This document shows, piece after piece, positions 1-11,094 of a stretch of 64,000 bases of DNA (positions are counted from its first letter, which is position 1; every line of letters begins with the position of its first letter). The notes below the pieces were generated by a model that was not told the DNA's origin, ran no database searches, and worked only from the letters and a program-made list of their open reading frames with translations. The DNA lies in NCBI GenBank assembly GCA_963921195.1, contig OY992536.1, positions 94,531,007 through 94,595,006 on the forward strand, given 5' to 3'. The stretch comes from Pegoplata infirma (taxonomy: Eukaryota; Arthropoda; Insecta; Diptera; Anthomyiidae). The position numbers and the translations under genes are program-made.

Positions 1-134
1 GATATCTTTTGAACGGGTCATCAAAAAAATCTGAAAATTTACCACGAAGTTTTCGAAGGGTACTAAAAACTGTAAACAAATTGGGAAAATCTAAAAAAAA
101 AGTTTTTCAAAGTGTCCTATTTCACATGGAATGC

Positions 135-841
135 CCCATATGTATATTCATGATCCTCGTTCGATTCTAAGACGATCTAGCGATGTCCGTCCGTCCGTCT
201 GTCTGTCACAGAAGCTCCTGAAGTTTGGCATATATATTGGGCATTTACCTGGTCAAGTTGGTATTGCAATCCAGAAAATCGCTCAAGTGGTTCAAAAGTT
301 ATGAGCAAAAAAGTGAATTTAGGCAAGGGTTTTTCACGAATTTACGAGATAAAACGCACGGTAACTTTCGAACGATAACTCTGAGAGTGCTGAAGTGTGG
401 CATATATATTTGTCGTTCCTCTGTCCCTGTTTGTTTTAAATCACAGCCAAATCAGTCCAGTGGTTCAACAGTTATAAGCAAAACTCTGGATTTCAGATTG
501 GTTTCACCTAAAATTCACGTGTTGGATTACCCGAGTTTGAAAAAAACAAGCTTTAAAAACAATGATAAGCCACAAAATTACTTTACATAGAATTTTGTCA
601 CTCAGAAATATTTGTACACAAAAATAAAAAAAATTTACACTCTAAAAAAATTTTACACTCAAAAAAAAAATCAGTAAATTATTTTTTTTTTACAAAAACG
701 ACAAAAAAAAGTTTTTTACTCAAAATAAAATATTTCTAATCAAAATTGTGAATTTTTTTTTACATTAAAAAATGTACTATCCTTTAAAAATGGCAATGTG
801 GAGGGTATTCATAGGTTCGGCCAACTTTCATACTTGTTATT
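135..841 (+). mobile_element. mini-me/DINE-1-like element, 5'-truncated
   Basis: The stretch starts in a TA-rich tract, carries the block GATTCTAAGACGATCTAGCG at 171-183 and onward, and then a GTCC/GTCT microsatellite at 185-206. This is the TA plus GTCY arrangement known for mini-me (DINE-1-type, Helitron-related) elements of Diptera. The body is homologous to the copy at 58.3-59.3 kb: both contain near-identical text around 'TTGGTATTGCAATCCAG' and 'GTGGTTCAAAAGTTATGAGC', then short runs of TTTTACACTCAAAAAA. The right end (798-841, GGAGGGTATTCATAGGTTCGG ... ACTTGTTATT) matches the right end of that copy. A 121-residue open frame here is a by-product of the repeat and not a gene. The left end with the ATACCCTCC start is missing. 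Confidence 0.75.
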
Positions 842-2140
842 CTTAAAATTAAAAAAAAAAAAAAATTTGAAAAAGCAAAGACCCAAATTTTGTTGCACAG
901 TGTGCAATGCACTCAATTTATAGGCAGTATGCCTAGAAGTTGGTTTATAACAAAAATTTTCGTTTTAAAAGAACAAAGTAGCAAATTGTGACAAAAGTAA
1001 AGAAAATTTTTGTTGGCGCCCAAAGTGGGCGTTGTTTTTTTTAACTCAAAGATAAGTTGTTTTAAAATAAAATTATTTTATACTTTTATTAATTTATAAC
1101 TTATTTTATTATTTTAATTGGGAAAGGGCTTAGACCTTTTTTTACGACGATTATTCAATAATAAATCAACAAATAAATTTCTTATATAAACCAATAAAAA
1201 AATTCCATAAATTTCTAATTTATTTGTAGATTTTTTATGTTATTTTACATAAAATATTCATCTTAAAAATAATGTTATGACGGTCACAAACAGTCACTAG
1301 TCTGCATAGCTCCATAAATTTAACAAAACTTCTCCTTTAATAAAATTTTAAAAATTGTTTTATACCACATTCACACTTTTATAAAACCCAAAATTTTTTG
1401 ACACTATAGTGTTAAGTTTGTTAAAGTTTCTAAACATAAAAAAATTTTATACTCACAAGTGTTTTCTTTGTATTCAATCTAAACATTGCTTAACTTTTCT
1501 TTCAATCTAGTGTTGTATAATTTTTTGTTATTTTTTTATAAATATTTATTTAATATTTATCTGAAAAAAAAACACAGCCTTTTGATTTTAAAACAAATAA
1601 AAACAAAACTTATAAACAAATTCAAAAAAATATTTTGTTATTTTTTTTTAAATTTTTTTCTATTATTTTTTTCTTAAAGACCCTTAACAAAATATTTACA
1701 TAAAAACAAAGCGCCATTCAAAAAAAAAAATATTTTTAGTTTTCATTTAGTCAAAATAACATTAAAAAAATATATAAAATAAATATAGTTTTAGCTGCAG
1801 TTTTTCCATATTTTTTCTTTACGCTAACAAATGTTTACATACGGTATTTTTTATTTTTTGAAAACATAATTTTAAATAAAATCTTTGACATATTCTTCAA
1901 CTAAATATATAGTACAAACTTCAATCATTTCTTTTTGATATTTTTCTTTTTAAAAAGTAAAATACAAATTCGTATATATTTGAAAAGGTTCATTGAACTT
2001 AAATTATAATATAAGAAATATTGAATTTCTCTATATTATTTCTATATTTTAACCCATTACAGAGCAAGTTACTTTTTTTGCTAAGAAATGTTTATTCATT
2101 GACTTCAAATGATTATTTTATTGTTTCTTTAGCACATAAT
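842..2140. other. AT-rich DNA without recognised gene
   Basis: Long A and T runs with no coding signal. The only marked site is one degenerate tRNA-Lys-type motif (TTGGCGCCCAAAGTGGGC) near 1013-1032. An open frame of 63 residues at 1486-1677 is Phe/Leu/Lys-rich low-complexity sequence and is not believed to be coding. Confidence 0.6.
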
Positions 2141-2149
2141 CCCTCTAAT

Positions 2150-5100
2150 TAACTAGGCCCCACGTTGGGCGCCATTTTCATAAAGTTATGATTCTGAGAA
2201 AATTGTTGTAGAAGATGAGAATTTTCTTAAGCAAAAAGATATCAGAATCTGCAACATTTTTCTGATAGAAAAATCAAACTTAAAAATCTCTCATACGACC
2301 TACAAAATTTTTTTGTTAGTTCAAGGGTTAATAATTTTTCTCTATCATATTTTTTTTTTTTATATTTTAAAAAGTCATTATTATGGAAATGATTTGAGCA
2401 TCTATTGTACATACATATGAGTACATTTATTGGAAAACATTATCATTACCATAATCTTCTTCATCATCATTATTATTTTACAATATTATTAACAAATTTT
2501 CAAATATACTTTATTGTAGTAGGGAAATAAACACTTATTTCGGGCGTTTATAAAGTCAACTACAGTTACTTTGACAATTTAGCAGACATTTGTATGTAGT
2601 TGTTAAAAAAAAATTTTAACCAAAATGTTGAACTTCCGAGTTATGCTTCAGTATTTAGTCACAAAATCAATTAAATAAAGCTGGCCCTTCGTTGGGCGCC
2701 ATTTAAAAAAAAAAATCTCTAAGATGCTGAAATAAATTTTTTAAAATATTTATTAGATTTTTTTTGTAGCAAACAGGATCTTAGACATTTTTGCTAAATA
2801 AAAGTCTAGATTAAAATGTTTAGACAAATCCTAAGTCATAAATTAAATGGCGCCCAACACAGGACCAAAAAGTTAGATTTTGATTCTTTATTGTAAAGAA
2901 CAAGTTTCTGACAATTTTCGCAAAAAAATGCAGATCTAATTGTAAGAAATGTTTCCTAACGTTTTCTACACACAAAAAATTATTGGCTAAAAAATTTCAA
3001 TTAAATCTGTTGATCAACAAAATTTAAGTGAGTCAATTATTGTTTTGATCAACATTTTTGTTATTTTCTATAACTGTCGAATAACAAATTTTCAACATTC
3101 CAGATTTTTTTTCGCTTTAATTTTTTTTGATTAGATTAATTAAAAAATATACAAAATAATCGGGCTTTACTTTTTTATTGTTGGCAAAAAATAAAAATCA
3201 ATTAATTGATTGACTTTCGTTTTCAATTCTTTCTGTGTAATATATTTTTCCAGATTCTTGAATAATTATTCTGTGGCAAAAAGATCTCAGAATTTAAGAT
3301 ATTTTTCTATCGTAAACGTAAAGACCAATCTTCGGTTGGCTTCCAACTTGGGGCTTTGATTTTTATATGGATTATGTTTCATTATTCTGAGATATTTTTA
3401 CATCCAAGTATCAGTGACTTTCAATTTTAGATTCTGAAACAATTTTCTTTTAAAAAAACTTTAATTTCAGGTAACATTGGACTCTATAGAAAATATTTTT
3501 GATTCCCACAAAAATGTTTTAGAAAATTAATTTTTTTTCGAAAAAAAAGGTCTCAAAATTTATGACAAATTTTCTATAGAAAGTCTTGAAAAAATTATAA
3601 AAAAAAGTCTGATGTTATAAATAAATGGCGCCCAACTTGGGGCCTTGTGTCCAACAAATAAAATACCATCCTTTTAAATCATTTTTTCTCTTATGCGGAG
3701 AAATTTTTCTTTTTCCGTATACAAAAATCTAAGACTCTAGAATAGTTTTGAGACATTTTTTCTATGTTTCTTTCTCAGGTTATTAAACATTTTTACAATA
3801 GAAAAATTTTAACTTTCTGAGACAATTTTCCTTTGAAAAATCCACAAGTTCAGGTTGTTATGCCACACTTTGGGCGCTTTATATAAAAAATATTTGCGAT
3901 TCTCTAAAAAAAGTTTCACAAGATGAAAATTTTTCGTGAAAACAAGGTCTCCAAATCTGTATAAAAGTCTAGAAAAAATTATAGAAAAATCTATAAAAGG
4001 TTTTTTAAAATTATGGCGCCCAACTTGGGGCCTTGTTCACAATAAATAAAACAAAATAAATTTCCTACAGAAAAGTCGACAAAAAATTATAGAAAAATCT
4101 ATCAGAGTTTTTAAATTAATGGCGCCCAACTTGGGGCCTTAATGTAAATAAAATGGCATCTCTTTAAAATATGTTTTCTATTGAAAAGGTCTAAGATGAG
4201 ACAGGTGACACATTTTTCTATATCAAAGTGAAACATCTTCCTTTTAGAAAAATCTAAGACATAAGGACAGTTTGGGATCATATTTCTTATTGAAAAATTC
4301 TTTGTTTATGAAAATTTTTTTCTGTATAGAAGCCAAAGATTTTTCTATTGAGAAAATCTAAGGCCCTTACCACAAGAAAACAAAAAGTCTATTTTAACAA
4401 AAGTTTTATTTTAAATTTCAAATTTTCAATACATTTTTTGAAGTCGATTTTAAAAACAATTTGTATGGAAATAAAACTAAAAGCTGATTTTAAATGTATT
4501 TTATTTTTCTATGGTAAGGCTGTAAGATTGTGAGACATTTTAATTTTAGAAATATTCTCTGATTGTGACATATTCCTTTATAAACAATTTACAAAAGACC
4601 TTCTTTAGGAAAATATTTATGATCTAAAACAATTTATTTTTAAAAAACTTGCAAGCCTTGGTACCGAGGCCCCAAGTTGGGCGCCATTGTTAAATATCGT
4701 CTCCAATTTAAAAACAAAAAATTTCAGAGGTTGAAAATTTTTATATAAAAAACAAATCTCTTTTTAACAAATGGCGCCCTAATTAGGACCTCGGTCACAA
4801 TGCATTAAATCCTTTACAACATTTTTCCTAAGACAGTTCTGAAACATTTTTCCTATTGAAAAAATCTTTGTTTTTAAAACATTTTTTCCGTCAAATATGT
4901 ACAAAAATTGTCAGATTTTAAGTTAATGTTTTTATATAGAAATTCTTATATTGTGATGCATTTTTCTTATAGAAATATTCTCAAAACTCTGACACATTTT
5001 TTCTATAGAAACGACTTTTGAAAACACCTCATTTTTAATCTTTTATTTACCTTAATTTAAAAAAAATGCAAATCTAGGTTTCCGGACCCCAAAATGGGCG

Positions 5101-6960
5101 CTACTTTTAAAAAATTTCTTCGATTTTTTAAAAAAATTGCTTCGATTTTTAGAACAAAATTTTAGAAGTTGAAAACTTTTTTATAGAACATAAGCCTAAT
5201 AATCTAAGACGTTTTTTCTAAAGAATAGTTTATGAAAAAAGTAGAGAAAAACCTATATCAGGTTTCTTGTAAATGGAGCCCAAGTTGGGGCTTCGGTTCT
5301 GTTGTATTATATGTCTTCATTCTAAACCATTCTTGATATAGAAAACAAGTCTCAGAATCTAAGACAATTTCCCTAAAGAAAAATTTAAGAAAAAAGTAAA
5401 GAAAAATCTAAATCAGATTTTTATAAATGGCGCCCAACTTGGAGTTTCTGCACTGGTATATTTTTGGCCATCATTATAAACCTCTCTTGCTACAGAAAAA
5501 GTCCCAGATTCTTAAAAATATTTATCTTATAAAATTAAATAGATTCTGAGAAAATTTTCCCGTTAAAAACGTTAAAAAATTCTCCGATTTTTTAAACAAA
5601 ATCTTAGAAGTTACAATATTTTGTATAGAACACAAGCCTAATAATCTAAGATGTTTTTTCTAAAGAATAATTTATGAAAAAAGGAATGATAAATCTATGT
5701 GAGGTTTCTAATAAATGGCGACCGACTTGCGGCTTCGTTTCTGTTGTATTATATGTCTGCATTCTAAACCATTCTTGCTATAAAAAACAAGTCACAGAAT
5801 TTAAGACAATTTTCCTAAAAAAAAATTTAAGAAAAAAAGTAATGAAAAATCTAAGTCAGGTTTTTCAAAAATCGAGCGCAACTTGGGGCCTCGGTCCCGG
5901 TGTATTTTATGTCATCATTATAAACCCCTCTTACTACAGAAAAAGCCTCAGATTCTGAAAAATATAAATAATCAGATTCTGAGAAAGTTTTCCTATTCAA
6001 AAATATTTAAAAAAAATTGCAATTCTAGGTTCAGTGGCCCCAAGTTGGGAGCCACTTTTAATTTTTTTTTTTTCTATTTGAGAAATAAATTTCAGAAGTT
6101 AAAAATTTTTATATAGAAAACAAGTCTAAGACAGTTTTCCTAAAGAATAATTTAAGATAAAAGTGAAGAAAAATGTATTTCAGATTTCTAATAAATGGCG
6201 CCCACCTTTGGGCTTAGGTTCTGTTGTATTAAATGTCTTAATTCTAAACCATTCTTGCTATAGAAACCATTCTTGCCGTAGAAAACAAGTCTTTGAATCT
6301 AAGACAATTTTCCAAAAGAATAATTTAAGAAAAAAGTTAAAAAAAATTAAGTCAAGTTTTTAATAAATGGCTCCCAACTTAGGGCTACGGTTCCGGTGTA
6401 AATTATGTCATCATTATAAACCCGTCTTGCTACAGAAAAGGTCTCAGATTCTTTAAAATGTTTTCCTAATAAAAATCTGAGAAAGTTTTTCTATTCAAAA
6501 ATGTATGCAAAATTTGCAATTCTAGGTTCCGAGGCCCCAAGTTGGGCGCCACTTTTAAAAAATTTCCCTGATTTTGAGAAACAAATCTCAGAAGTTGGAA
6601 ATTTGTATAAAGAAAACAAGTCTCAGAATCTAATTTTCTTAAAGAATAATTTAAGAAAGAAAGTTGTAAAAAATCTGTGTTTGGTTTTTAATAAATGGCG
6701 CCCACCTTGGGGCTTTGGTCCTAGTGTGTTCTATGTCATCAATTTAAACTGTTTTTTCTATAGAAACTATTATTGCCGTAGAAAACAATTCTCATTTTAT
6801 TTCCTTAATAATTTAGGAAAAAAATAAACAAAATTTGTTTTTTGATAAATGGCGCCCAACTTGGGGCTGCGGTTCCATTGTATTTTATCATCATTCTTAA
6901 CCATTCTTGCCATAAAAAAAGGTTAAAATTCTTTAAAATATTTATATTTTCTATTCGAAA
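2150..6960. repeat. tRNA-Lys-motif satellite, array 1
   Basis: About twenty copies of the block TGGCGCCCAACTTGGGGC, or its reverse complement, recur through this interval: + orientation near 2848, 3626, 4014, 4121, 4771, 5274, 5428, 5713, 5872, 6195, 6367, 6694 and 6849, and the opposite orientation near 2157 (perfect GCCCCACGTTGGGCGCCA), 2684, 4669, 5084, 6027 and 6530. The block is one base off the 18-nt complement of the tRNA-Lys(CUU) 3' end. Between motifs lie diverged strings of TTTTCTATAGAAAA and AGTCTCAGAATCTAAGAC, the same words that build the short satellites at 28.8 and 10.6 kb. Open frames here (for example 5674-5958, 6501-6827) arise from the repeat. Confidence 0.85.
5084..6960. 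repeat. ~500-bp higher-order repeat in array 1
   Basis: Within array 1 the motifs fall in the order one reverse copy then two forward copies, repeated: 5084r/5274f/5428f, then 5713f/5872f with the reverse motif missing, then 6027r/6195f/6367f, then 6530r/6694f/6849f. The step between equivalent motifs of the last two units is about 482-503 bp. The second unit is about 60 bp shorter because the stretch with the reverse motif (expected near 5565) is deleted. The forward motifs are followed by phrases such as GTATTATATGTC and ATTCTAAACCATTCTTGC that are shared between units. Confidence 0.8.
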
Positions 6961-7077
6961 ATGTTTAAATTGTGATAAATTTTCCTTTTATTTGTGGTAA
7001 TTGCTGTAATTTAAATTGCTGATTTAAATTTCGAGCTATTTACTCACTTTTATGAGTAACTGTTTTTATATGAGGGG

Positions 7078-7310
7078 GTTAGAGCACAAGGGGTTCAAGT
7101 GCCTTATATTTGATAATGAGAAAAAAGAGGTTAAAGTTAAATTGCAATAAAAAATGTTAGATGCTATCTATAATATTATTTTTTAGTTAATAGAGATCCT
7201 GAGATATATTTAATCTAACAAGTTAAAAAAATACCGTCTTTTACACCCTTTTGCACCCAAAAATTGCATCTGAAGTAAGTAAGTCGCACTTATACCCCTT
7301 GTGCTCTAAC
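7078..7310. mobile_element. 233-bp inverted-repeat element, copy 1
   Basis: Begins GTTAGAGCACAAGGGGT and ends ACCCCTTGTGCTCTAAC, perfect 17-bp terminal inverted repeats that continue imperfectly inwards (AAGTGCC / GGCACTT). Size and structure fit a MITE, but the copies here sit inside a longer tandem block, so target duplications cannot be read. No coding capacity. Confidence 0.75.
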
Positions 7311-7329
7311 TTTTTTTATAAATTTCTAT

Positions 7330-7562
7330 TTAGAGCACAAGGGGTTCAAGTGCCTTATTTTTAATAATGAGAAAAGAGGGGTTTAAGTAAAATTGCAATA
7401 AAAAATGTTAGGTGGTATCTAGTATATTATTTTTAAGGTAATAGAGCTCCTGAGATATATTTTTATCTAACAAGTTAAAAAAATACCGTGTTTTACAATC
7501 TTTTGCACCCAAAAATTGCATCTGAAGTAAGTAAGTGGCACTTATACCCCTTGTGCTCTAAC
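7330..7562. mobile_element. 233-bp inverted-repeat element, copy 2
   Basis: Same element as at 7078: TTAGAGCACAAGGGGTTC at the left, CTTATACCCCTTGTGCTCTAA at the right, and an interior that aligns throughout with copies 1 and 3, including the phrase ATACCGTGTTTTACAATC. It is followed by the acidic-tail coding remnant, as copy 3 is. Confidence 0.75.
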
Positions 7563-7643
7563 TTTTTTTTATAAATTTGTAAATTCGTAAAAGGAAAACC
7601 ACATTTTATTAAGAAAATGTGTAATGGTTATTTGTTTAATTTT

Positions 7644-7751
7644 TTAGTCGTCATAATCAGACTCCATGACATCATTGGGCTCATCTTCATCTTCATTAGG
7701 GCATCTCGTCAAATCTAAACTTTCGAATTTCGTATCATAATACCTGCCGAA
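7644..7751 (-). pseudogene. remnant of a C-terminal exon with acidic tail, copy 1
   Basis: Read on the minus strand and ending at the TAA at 7644-7646, this gives 35 codons without a stop, containing FGRYYDTKFESLD, then NEDEDEP and the last residues DVMESDYDD. Codon-like behaviour is visible by comparison with the copy at 8244-8362: the length difference in the acidic run is exactly 6 bp (in frame), and one Glu differs only by GAG versus GAA. Upstream the frame decays. I do not recognise the protein; a transposase or a captured host-gene C-terminus are both possible. It is too short to be functional alone. Confidence 0.5.
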
Positions 7752-7909
7752 AATTATTTAACCAAATCTGGCTCAAAAATTAGGAATTTTTGAGTACTTT
7801 ATGGGAAATTTTTTTTAAAAATTCCACTTTTGGTCCACAGATGCTGATTTTCAAACATAAAAATTATTTTTAACCAAATTGGTCTTAAAAGTTAAATTTT
7901 AATAATTGC

Positions 7910-8142
7910 TTGGAGCACAAGGGGTTTAAGTGCCTTAAATTTAATAATGGGAAAAAAGAGGTTATAGTTAAATTGCAGTAAAAAATGTTAGATGATATCT
8001 AGAATATTATTTTTTAGTTAATTGAGATCCTGAGATATATTTTAATCTAACAAGTTAAAAAAATACCATATTTCACAAATACAAGCACCCAAAAATTGCC
8101 TCTGAAGTATGTAAGTGGCACTTATACCCCTTGTGCTCTAAC
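7910..8142. mobile_element. 233-bp inverted-repeat element, copy 3
   Basis: Starts TTGGAGCACAAGGGGTTTAA and ends CTTATACCCCTTGTGCTCTAA. The left terminus has TTGG where copies 1 and 2 have TTAG, so the outermost bases of the two ends no longer pair. The interior aligns to copies 1 and 2. Confidence 0.75.
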
Positions 8143-8243
8143 TTTTTTTATAAATTTCTAAATTATGAAAAGAATGTTAGTTATTTGTAAAAGGAAAACC
8201 ACATTTTATTACAAAAGTCTTTAATGGTTCTTTGTTTAATTTT

Positions 8244-8362
8244 TTAGTCGTCATAATCAGATTCCATGACATCATCGGGCTCATCTTCATTAGGGCGTCC
8301 CTTGAAATCTAAACTTTCGAATTTCGTGCCGTGATACCTGCCGAACGATGGACATGGAGTAG
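8244..8362 (-). pseudogene. remnant of a C-terminal exon with acidic tail, copy 2
   Basis: Longer copy of the remnant at 7644. On the minus strand it reads ATPCPSFGRYHGTKFESLD, then NEDEP, and ends DVMESDYDD at the TAA 8244-8246. Immediately upstream in transcript sense lies TTTTCCCACAATTAG (AG complementary to 8363-8364), which looks like a 3' splice site, so this may be the beginning of a terminal exon. The frame is closed by a stop just before that AG. Product unknown; the acidic, Asp/Glu-rich end is the only clear property. Confidence 0.5.
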
Positions 8363-8379
8363 CTAATTGTGGGAAAATT

Positions 8380-9030
8380 TATGAAAAATTTTTGCAAGGT
8401 CATTTTTAGTCTGCAACCAGCGGTCAAAGTTTAAAAAATTACGTTTTTGGACCAAAATTTATATCTGAAATATTTAACCAAATCTGGGTCAAAAATAAGG
8501 AACTTTTGCGCGTTTTATGGGAAAAATATTTAAAAAATTTCAAAATTGCGATTTTGGTCCACAGATGCTGATTTATAAACATAAAAAATATTTTTAACCA
8601 AATTTGTCTTAAAAGTCGAAAAATGTTGAGTATTTTATGTGAAAAATTTTAAAAATAAACCCACGATTTTGGTCCAAACAAGCTGATTAGCATCTGTGTA
8701 TCAAAATCTTTGATCAGCATTTTTGAACGAAAATCGTGTTTTTTATATTTTTTTAATATTTTTTAGATAACTTGCTTTACATTTTCCAACTTTTGGGACC
8801 AATTTGGATAAAAAAAATAATATTTATGTTAAAAATCAGCATCTGTGGACCAATTTTTTTTTTTTTTGGGATTTTTTTTTTTATTTTTCCTATTATGTAC
8901 GCTAAAATTCCTAATTTTTGAGCCCAATTTGGTCAAAAAATTCGGACATGAATTTTGGTCGGAAATCGCCATTTTTTCACACATTAACCGCTGGTTACAG
9001 ACTGAAGATGCTCTTGCAAAATTTGATTAC
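8380..9030. repeat. large imperfect palindrome (~300-bp arms)
   Basis: The sequence 8385-8690 reappears inverted at about 8700-9025. Landmarks: TTTTGCAAGG ... CTGCAACCAGCGGT at 8390-8425 against ACCGCTGGTTACAG ... CTTGCAAAAT at 8986-9022; GGTCCACAGATGCTGATTT at 8560 against AAATCAGCATCTGTGGACC at 8833-8851; and CCACGATTTTGG at 8661 against GAAAATCGTG at 8729. Arms have diverged, so this is an old foldback structure or head-to-head duplication. Open frames over it are not genes. Confidence 0.7.
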
Positions 9031-9096
9031 TATTACTACAAGAACTTCTCGGAATTCAACCACTTGTCCAAGCGAAAAACTAAATTTTAATAATTG

Positions 9097-9145
9097 CTTG
9101 GAGCACAAGGGGTTTAAGTGCTCATATACCCCTTGTGCTCCAAGC
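9097..9145. mobile_element. 49-bp perfect-ended remnant of the 233-bp element
   Basis: GCTTGGAGCACAAGGGGT and ACCCCTTGTGCTCCAAGC face each other across a few bases. This is the two ends of the element at 7078-8142 with the interior deleted. Single-ended remnants follow at 9221 (CTCTTGTGCTCTGAAC) and 9298 (AACCCCTTGTGCTTTGAG). Confidence 0.7.
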
Positions 9146-9329
9146 AAAACAGGTATTTTAGTAACAAGAGCTAGAAATGGTCGCCATATCTCGCTAACGG
9201 ATAAGAATTTCACATTCACCTCTTGTGCTCTGAACTTCTGTGAACTTCACCTACTAATTCCATATGTTAACTCAATTTTTTTAAAAAAGTCACTTGAACC
9301 CCTTGTGCTTTGAGCCCCTCATATATCTT

Positions 9330-10565
9330 GTATGAGATTTTAAAAGATTTTATGATTGTGTATTTTTGTATCTATCTAAAGCCTTATGGTATGATGATTG
9401 AGCGTATGTGTTGAAAAAAATCAATAATTTTTAATGCTTAAATGTGCGGAAAATTTTTATGTCAAAGTTTTTTTTTTTTTTTTGAAAAACGATGGAAAAT
9501 GTTTTTCTTTTTTAGGTTAATCTTGGAATCTTAACCTTTTGTACATAATAAAAATATGTATATTTTTAAATTTTTTATATTGTAAATAAAACAATAAATT
9601 TTTTATACATTACTAATTTTTTCCATTTACTTTCTTCTCTTTTTAGGTAAGTTTTCAAATTGGGTATTGTTGAAAAAACAAAGATTTTGGTAAAAGGTAT
9701 TTAAAATTTTCCAAATATTTTACAAAAGTTTTAAAATAAAATAAAAATGCAGAAGTTATTTATTGAAGAACCTGAAAAAATTTAATAACATTTTGAGTCG
9801 ATTTTCAAAAACGTTTTTTATTTAAAAAAAAAATTTTAAATTTAAAATTTTTTTTTTTCCTTTCTTTCAATTACTTATTTATTTGCTTATAAATTCCATT
9901 TAATTTAATTAATTTTTGTTTCACAATTTACATTTCCAAAAACCCTTTAAGTGCCTAAGCATGATGATATTTTTTTAACCCTCTTTTAAGTTGTAAACTA
10001 TAATTGATTAAATTTACTACTCAAATGTTTAAAAATACATTAATATGTATTTGATTAAGGGTTGAGTGGAAATAGAAAAAATATCAATTACACTGTGGAT
10101 TTCTATTCATATCTAATCATGTCAGTTGTTTTTTTTTTCTATTTTTAAGAGGGTACTCATCACTTTGACAACTCTAAACATCTCGTGTCTTACACGGTTG
10201 TCAAGTTTAATGTTATCTTTTTTATTTCGAAATTATTTACCATGTAAACCTAAACCAAACATATACATTAACATACACGTGCCATATTTAAGGAAACATT
10301 TACACGTAAATATTTTTTTTTTAGTATTAAGTGGAAAATTTGACCCTAAGTAAACAACCCTTTTTTTGAAACATATAGGGGGGAGAAATGCATTTGCAAA
10401 AAAACCCTGTTATTTCGACAGATTGAGGGAAATATACACAAAACAATCAGTATTTACGCACGTTTGCACACGCATCACACATGTTGCTTACACAAAAATT
10501 TTTACGAGTATTTTTTTTATAATTTTTTTCAGAATAATAAAAATATTAAGGGGGTTCATATAATT
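9330..10565. other. AT-rich DNA, no gene recognised apart from the splice-like site
   Basis: Contains the ratchet-type splice site at 9611-9652 and a weaker pyrimidine-AG/GTTAAT site ending near 9515. Otherwise long A/T runs. Open frames at 10126-10563 have no family resemblance that I can see. Confidence 0.5.
9611..9652 (+). promoter_or_regulatory. candidate recursive (ratchet) splice site 1
   Basis: CTAAT branch-point-like sequence (9613-9617), an uninterrupted pyrimidine-rich stretch (TTTCTTCTCTTTTT, 9631-9644), AG at 9645-9646, and immediately GTAAGT at 9647-9652. Juxtaposition of a strong 3' splice site with a consensus 5' splice site is the hallmark of zero-length exons that subdivide very long introns in flies. 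No coding sequence continues downstream, which fits a ratchet point rather than an ordinary exon. A second such site lies at 53296-53335 on the same strand. Confidence 0.6.
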
Positions 10566-10571
10566 CATCAA

Positions 10572-11086
10572 CAGACTGATGACATTTTCTTATAGAAAAG
10601 ACATCATTATACTGATGACAATTTTCTATAGAAAAGTCTTCAGAACATTGATGACATTTTTCTGTAGAAAAGTCATCCATATACTGATGACATTTTCTTA
10701 TAGAAATTTTCACACTGATGCCATTTTAGAAAAGTATTCAGTAAACTTATGACATTTTCCTATAGAACAGTCATCAGTTCACTGATGACATTCTCCTATA
10801 GAAAAGTCATTAGCAAACTAATGACATTTTCCTATAGAAAAGTCATCAGTTTACTGTTGACATTTTTCGATAATAAAATTCATCAGTACACTGGTGACAT
10901 TTTCCTGTAAAAACGTCATAAGTACACTGATACATTATCGTAAAAGTATTCTGATAACTCTTCTATAACAAAATGTCATCAGTGTTCTGATGACATTTTC
11001 TTATAAAAAAGATATATAGAAAAGTCATCAGTACACTGATGATGTTGTGTTAAAAAGAAAATGTCTTCAGAATACTGATGACATTT
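10572..11086. repeat. ~35-bp bipalindromic satellite, GTCATCAG type
   Basis: Tandem units of roughly 35-37 bp that alternate the palindrome TTTTCTATAGAAAA with GTCATCAGTACACTGATGAC. About fourteen diverged units. The flanking AT-rich DNA changes abruptly at both sides. A remnant of the same units is found at 11480-11595. The first palindrome is shared with the satellites at 28.8, 41.3 and 49.8 kb. Confidence 0.85.
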
Positions 11087-11094
11087 AAAGTGCA

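Larger units (their letters stand above)
7330..8362. repeat. ~590-bp tandem duplication
   Basis: The 233-bp element plus the following 3' flank and acidic-tail remnant occur twice: 7330-7751 and 7910-8362. The shared flank includes GTAAAAGGAAAACCACATTT and TTTGTTTAATTTTTTAGTCG. The spacer between them carries the phrase TTTTGGTCCACAGATGCTGA, which recurs at 8556 and inverted near 8846. Confidence 0.75.

Noticed and set aside
225..590. 121-residue open frame with a reasonable start
   Set aside because: It lies in the mini-me-like element and a diverged version of the same frame appears at 58505-58867; repeat-derived, no protein family resemblance.
2157..2174. Possible genuine tRNA-Lys gene 3' half
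   Set aside because: Only the last 15 tRNA bases plus CCA match; no D arm, anticodon arm or acceptor 5' strand precedes it, and CCA is not encoded in animal tRNA genes.
3450..3480. AATTTCAG/GTAACA as a third ratchet site
   Set aside because: Upstream tract is A-rich rather than pyrimidine-rich and the 5' splice part is weak; likewise TTTCTTTCTCAG/GTTATT near 3780 and TTTTTTAG/GTTAAT near 9515.
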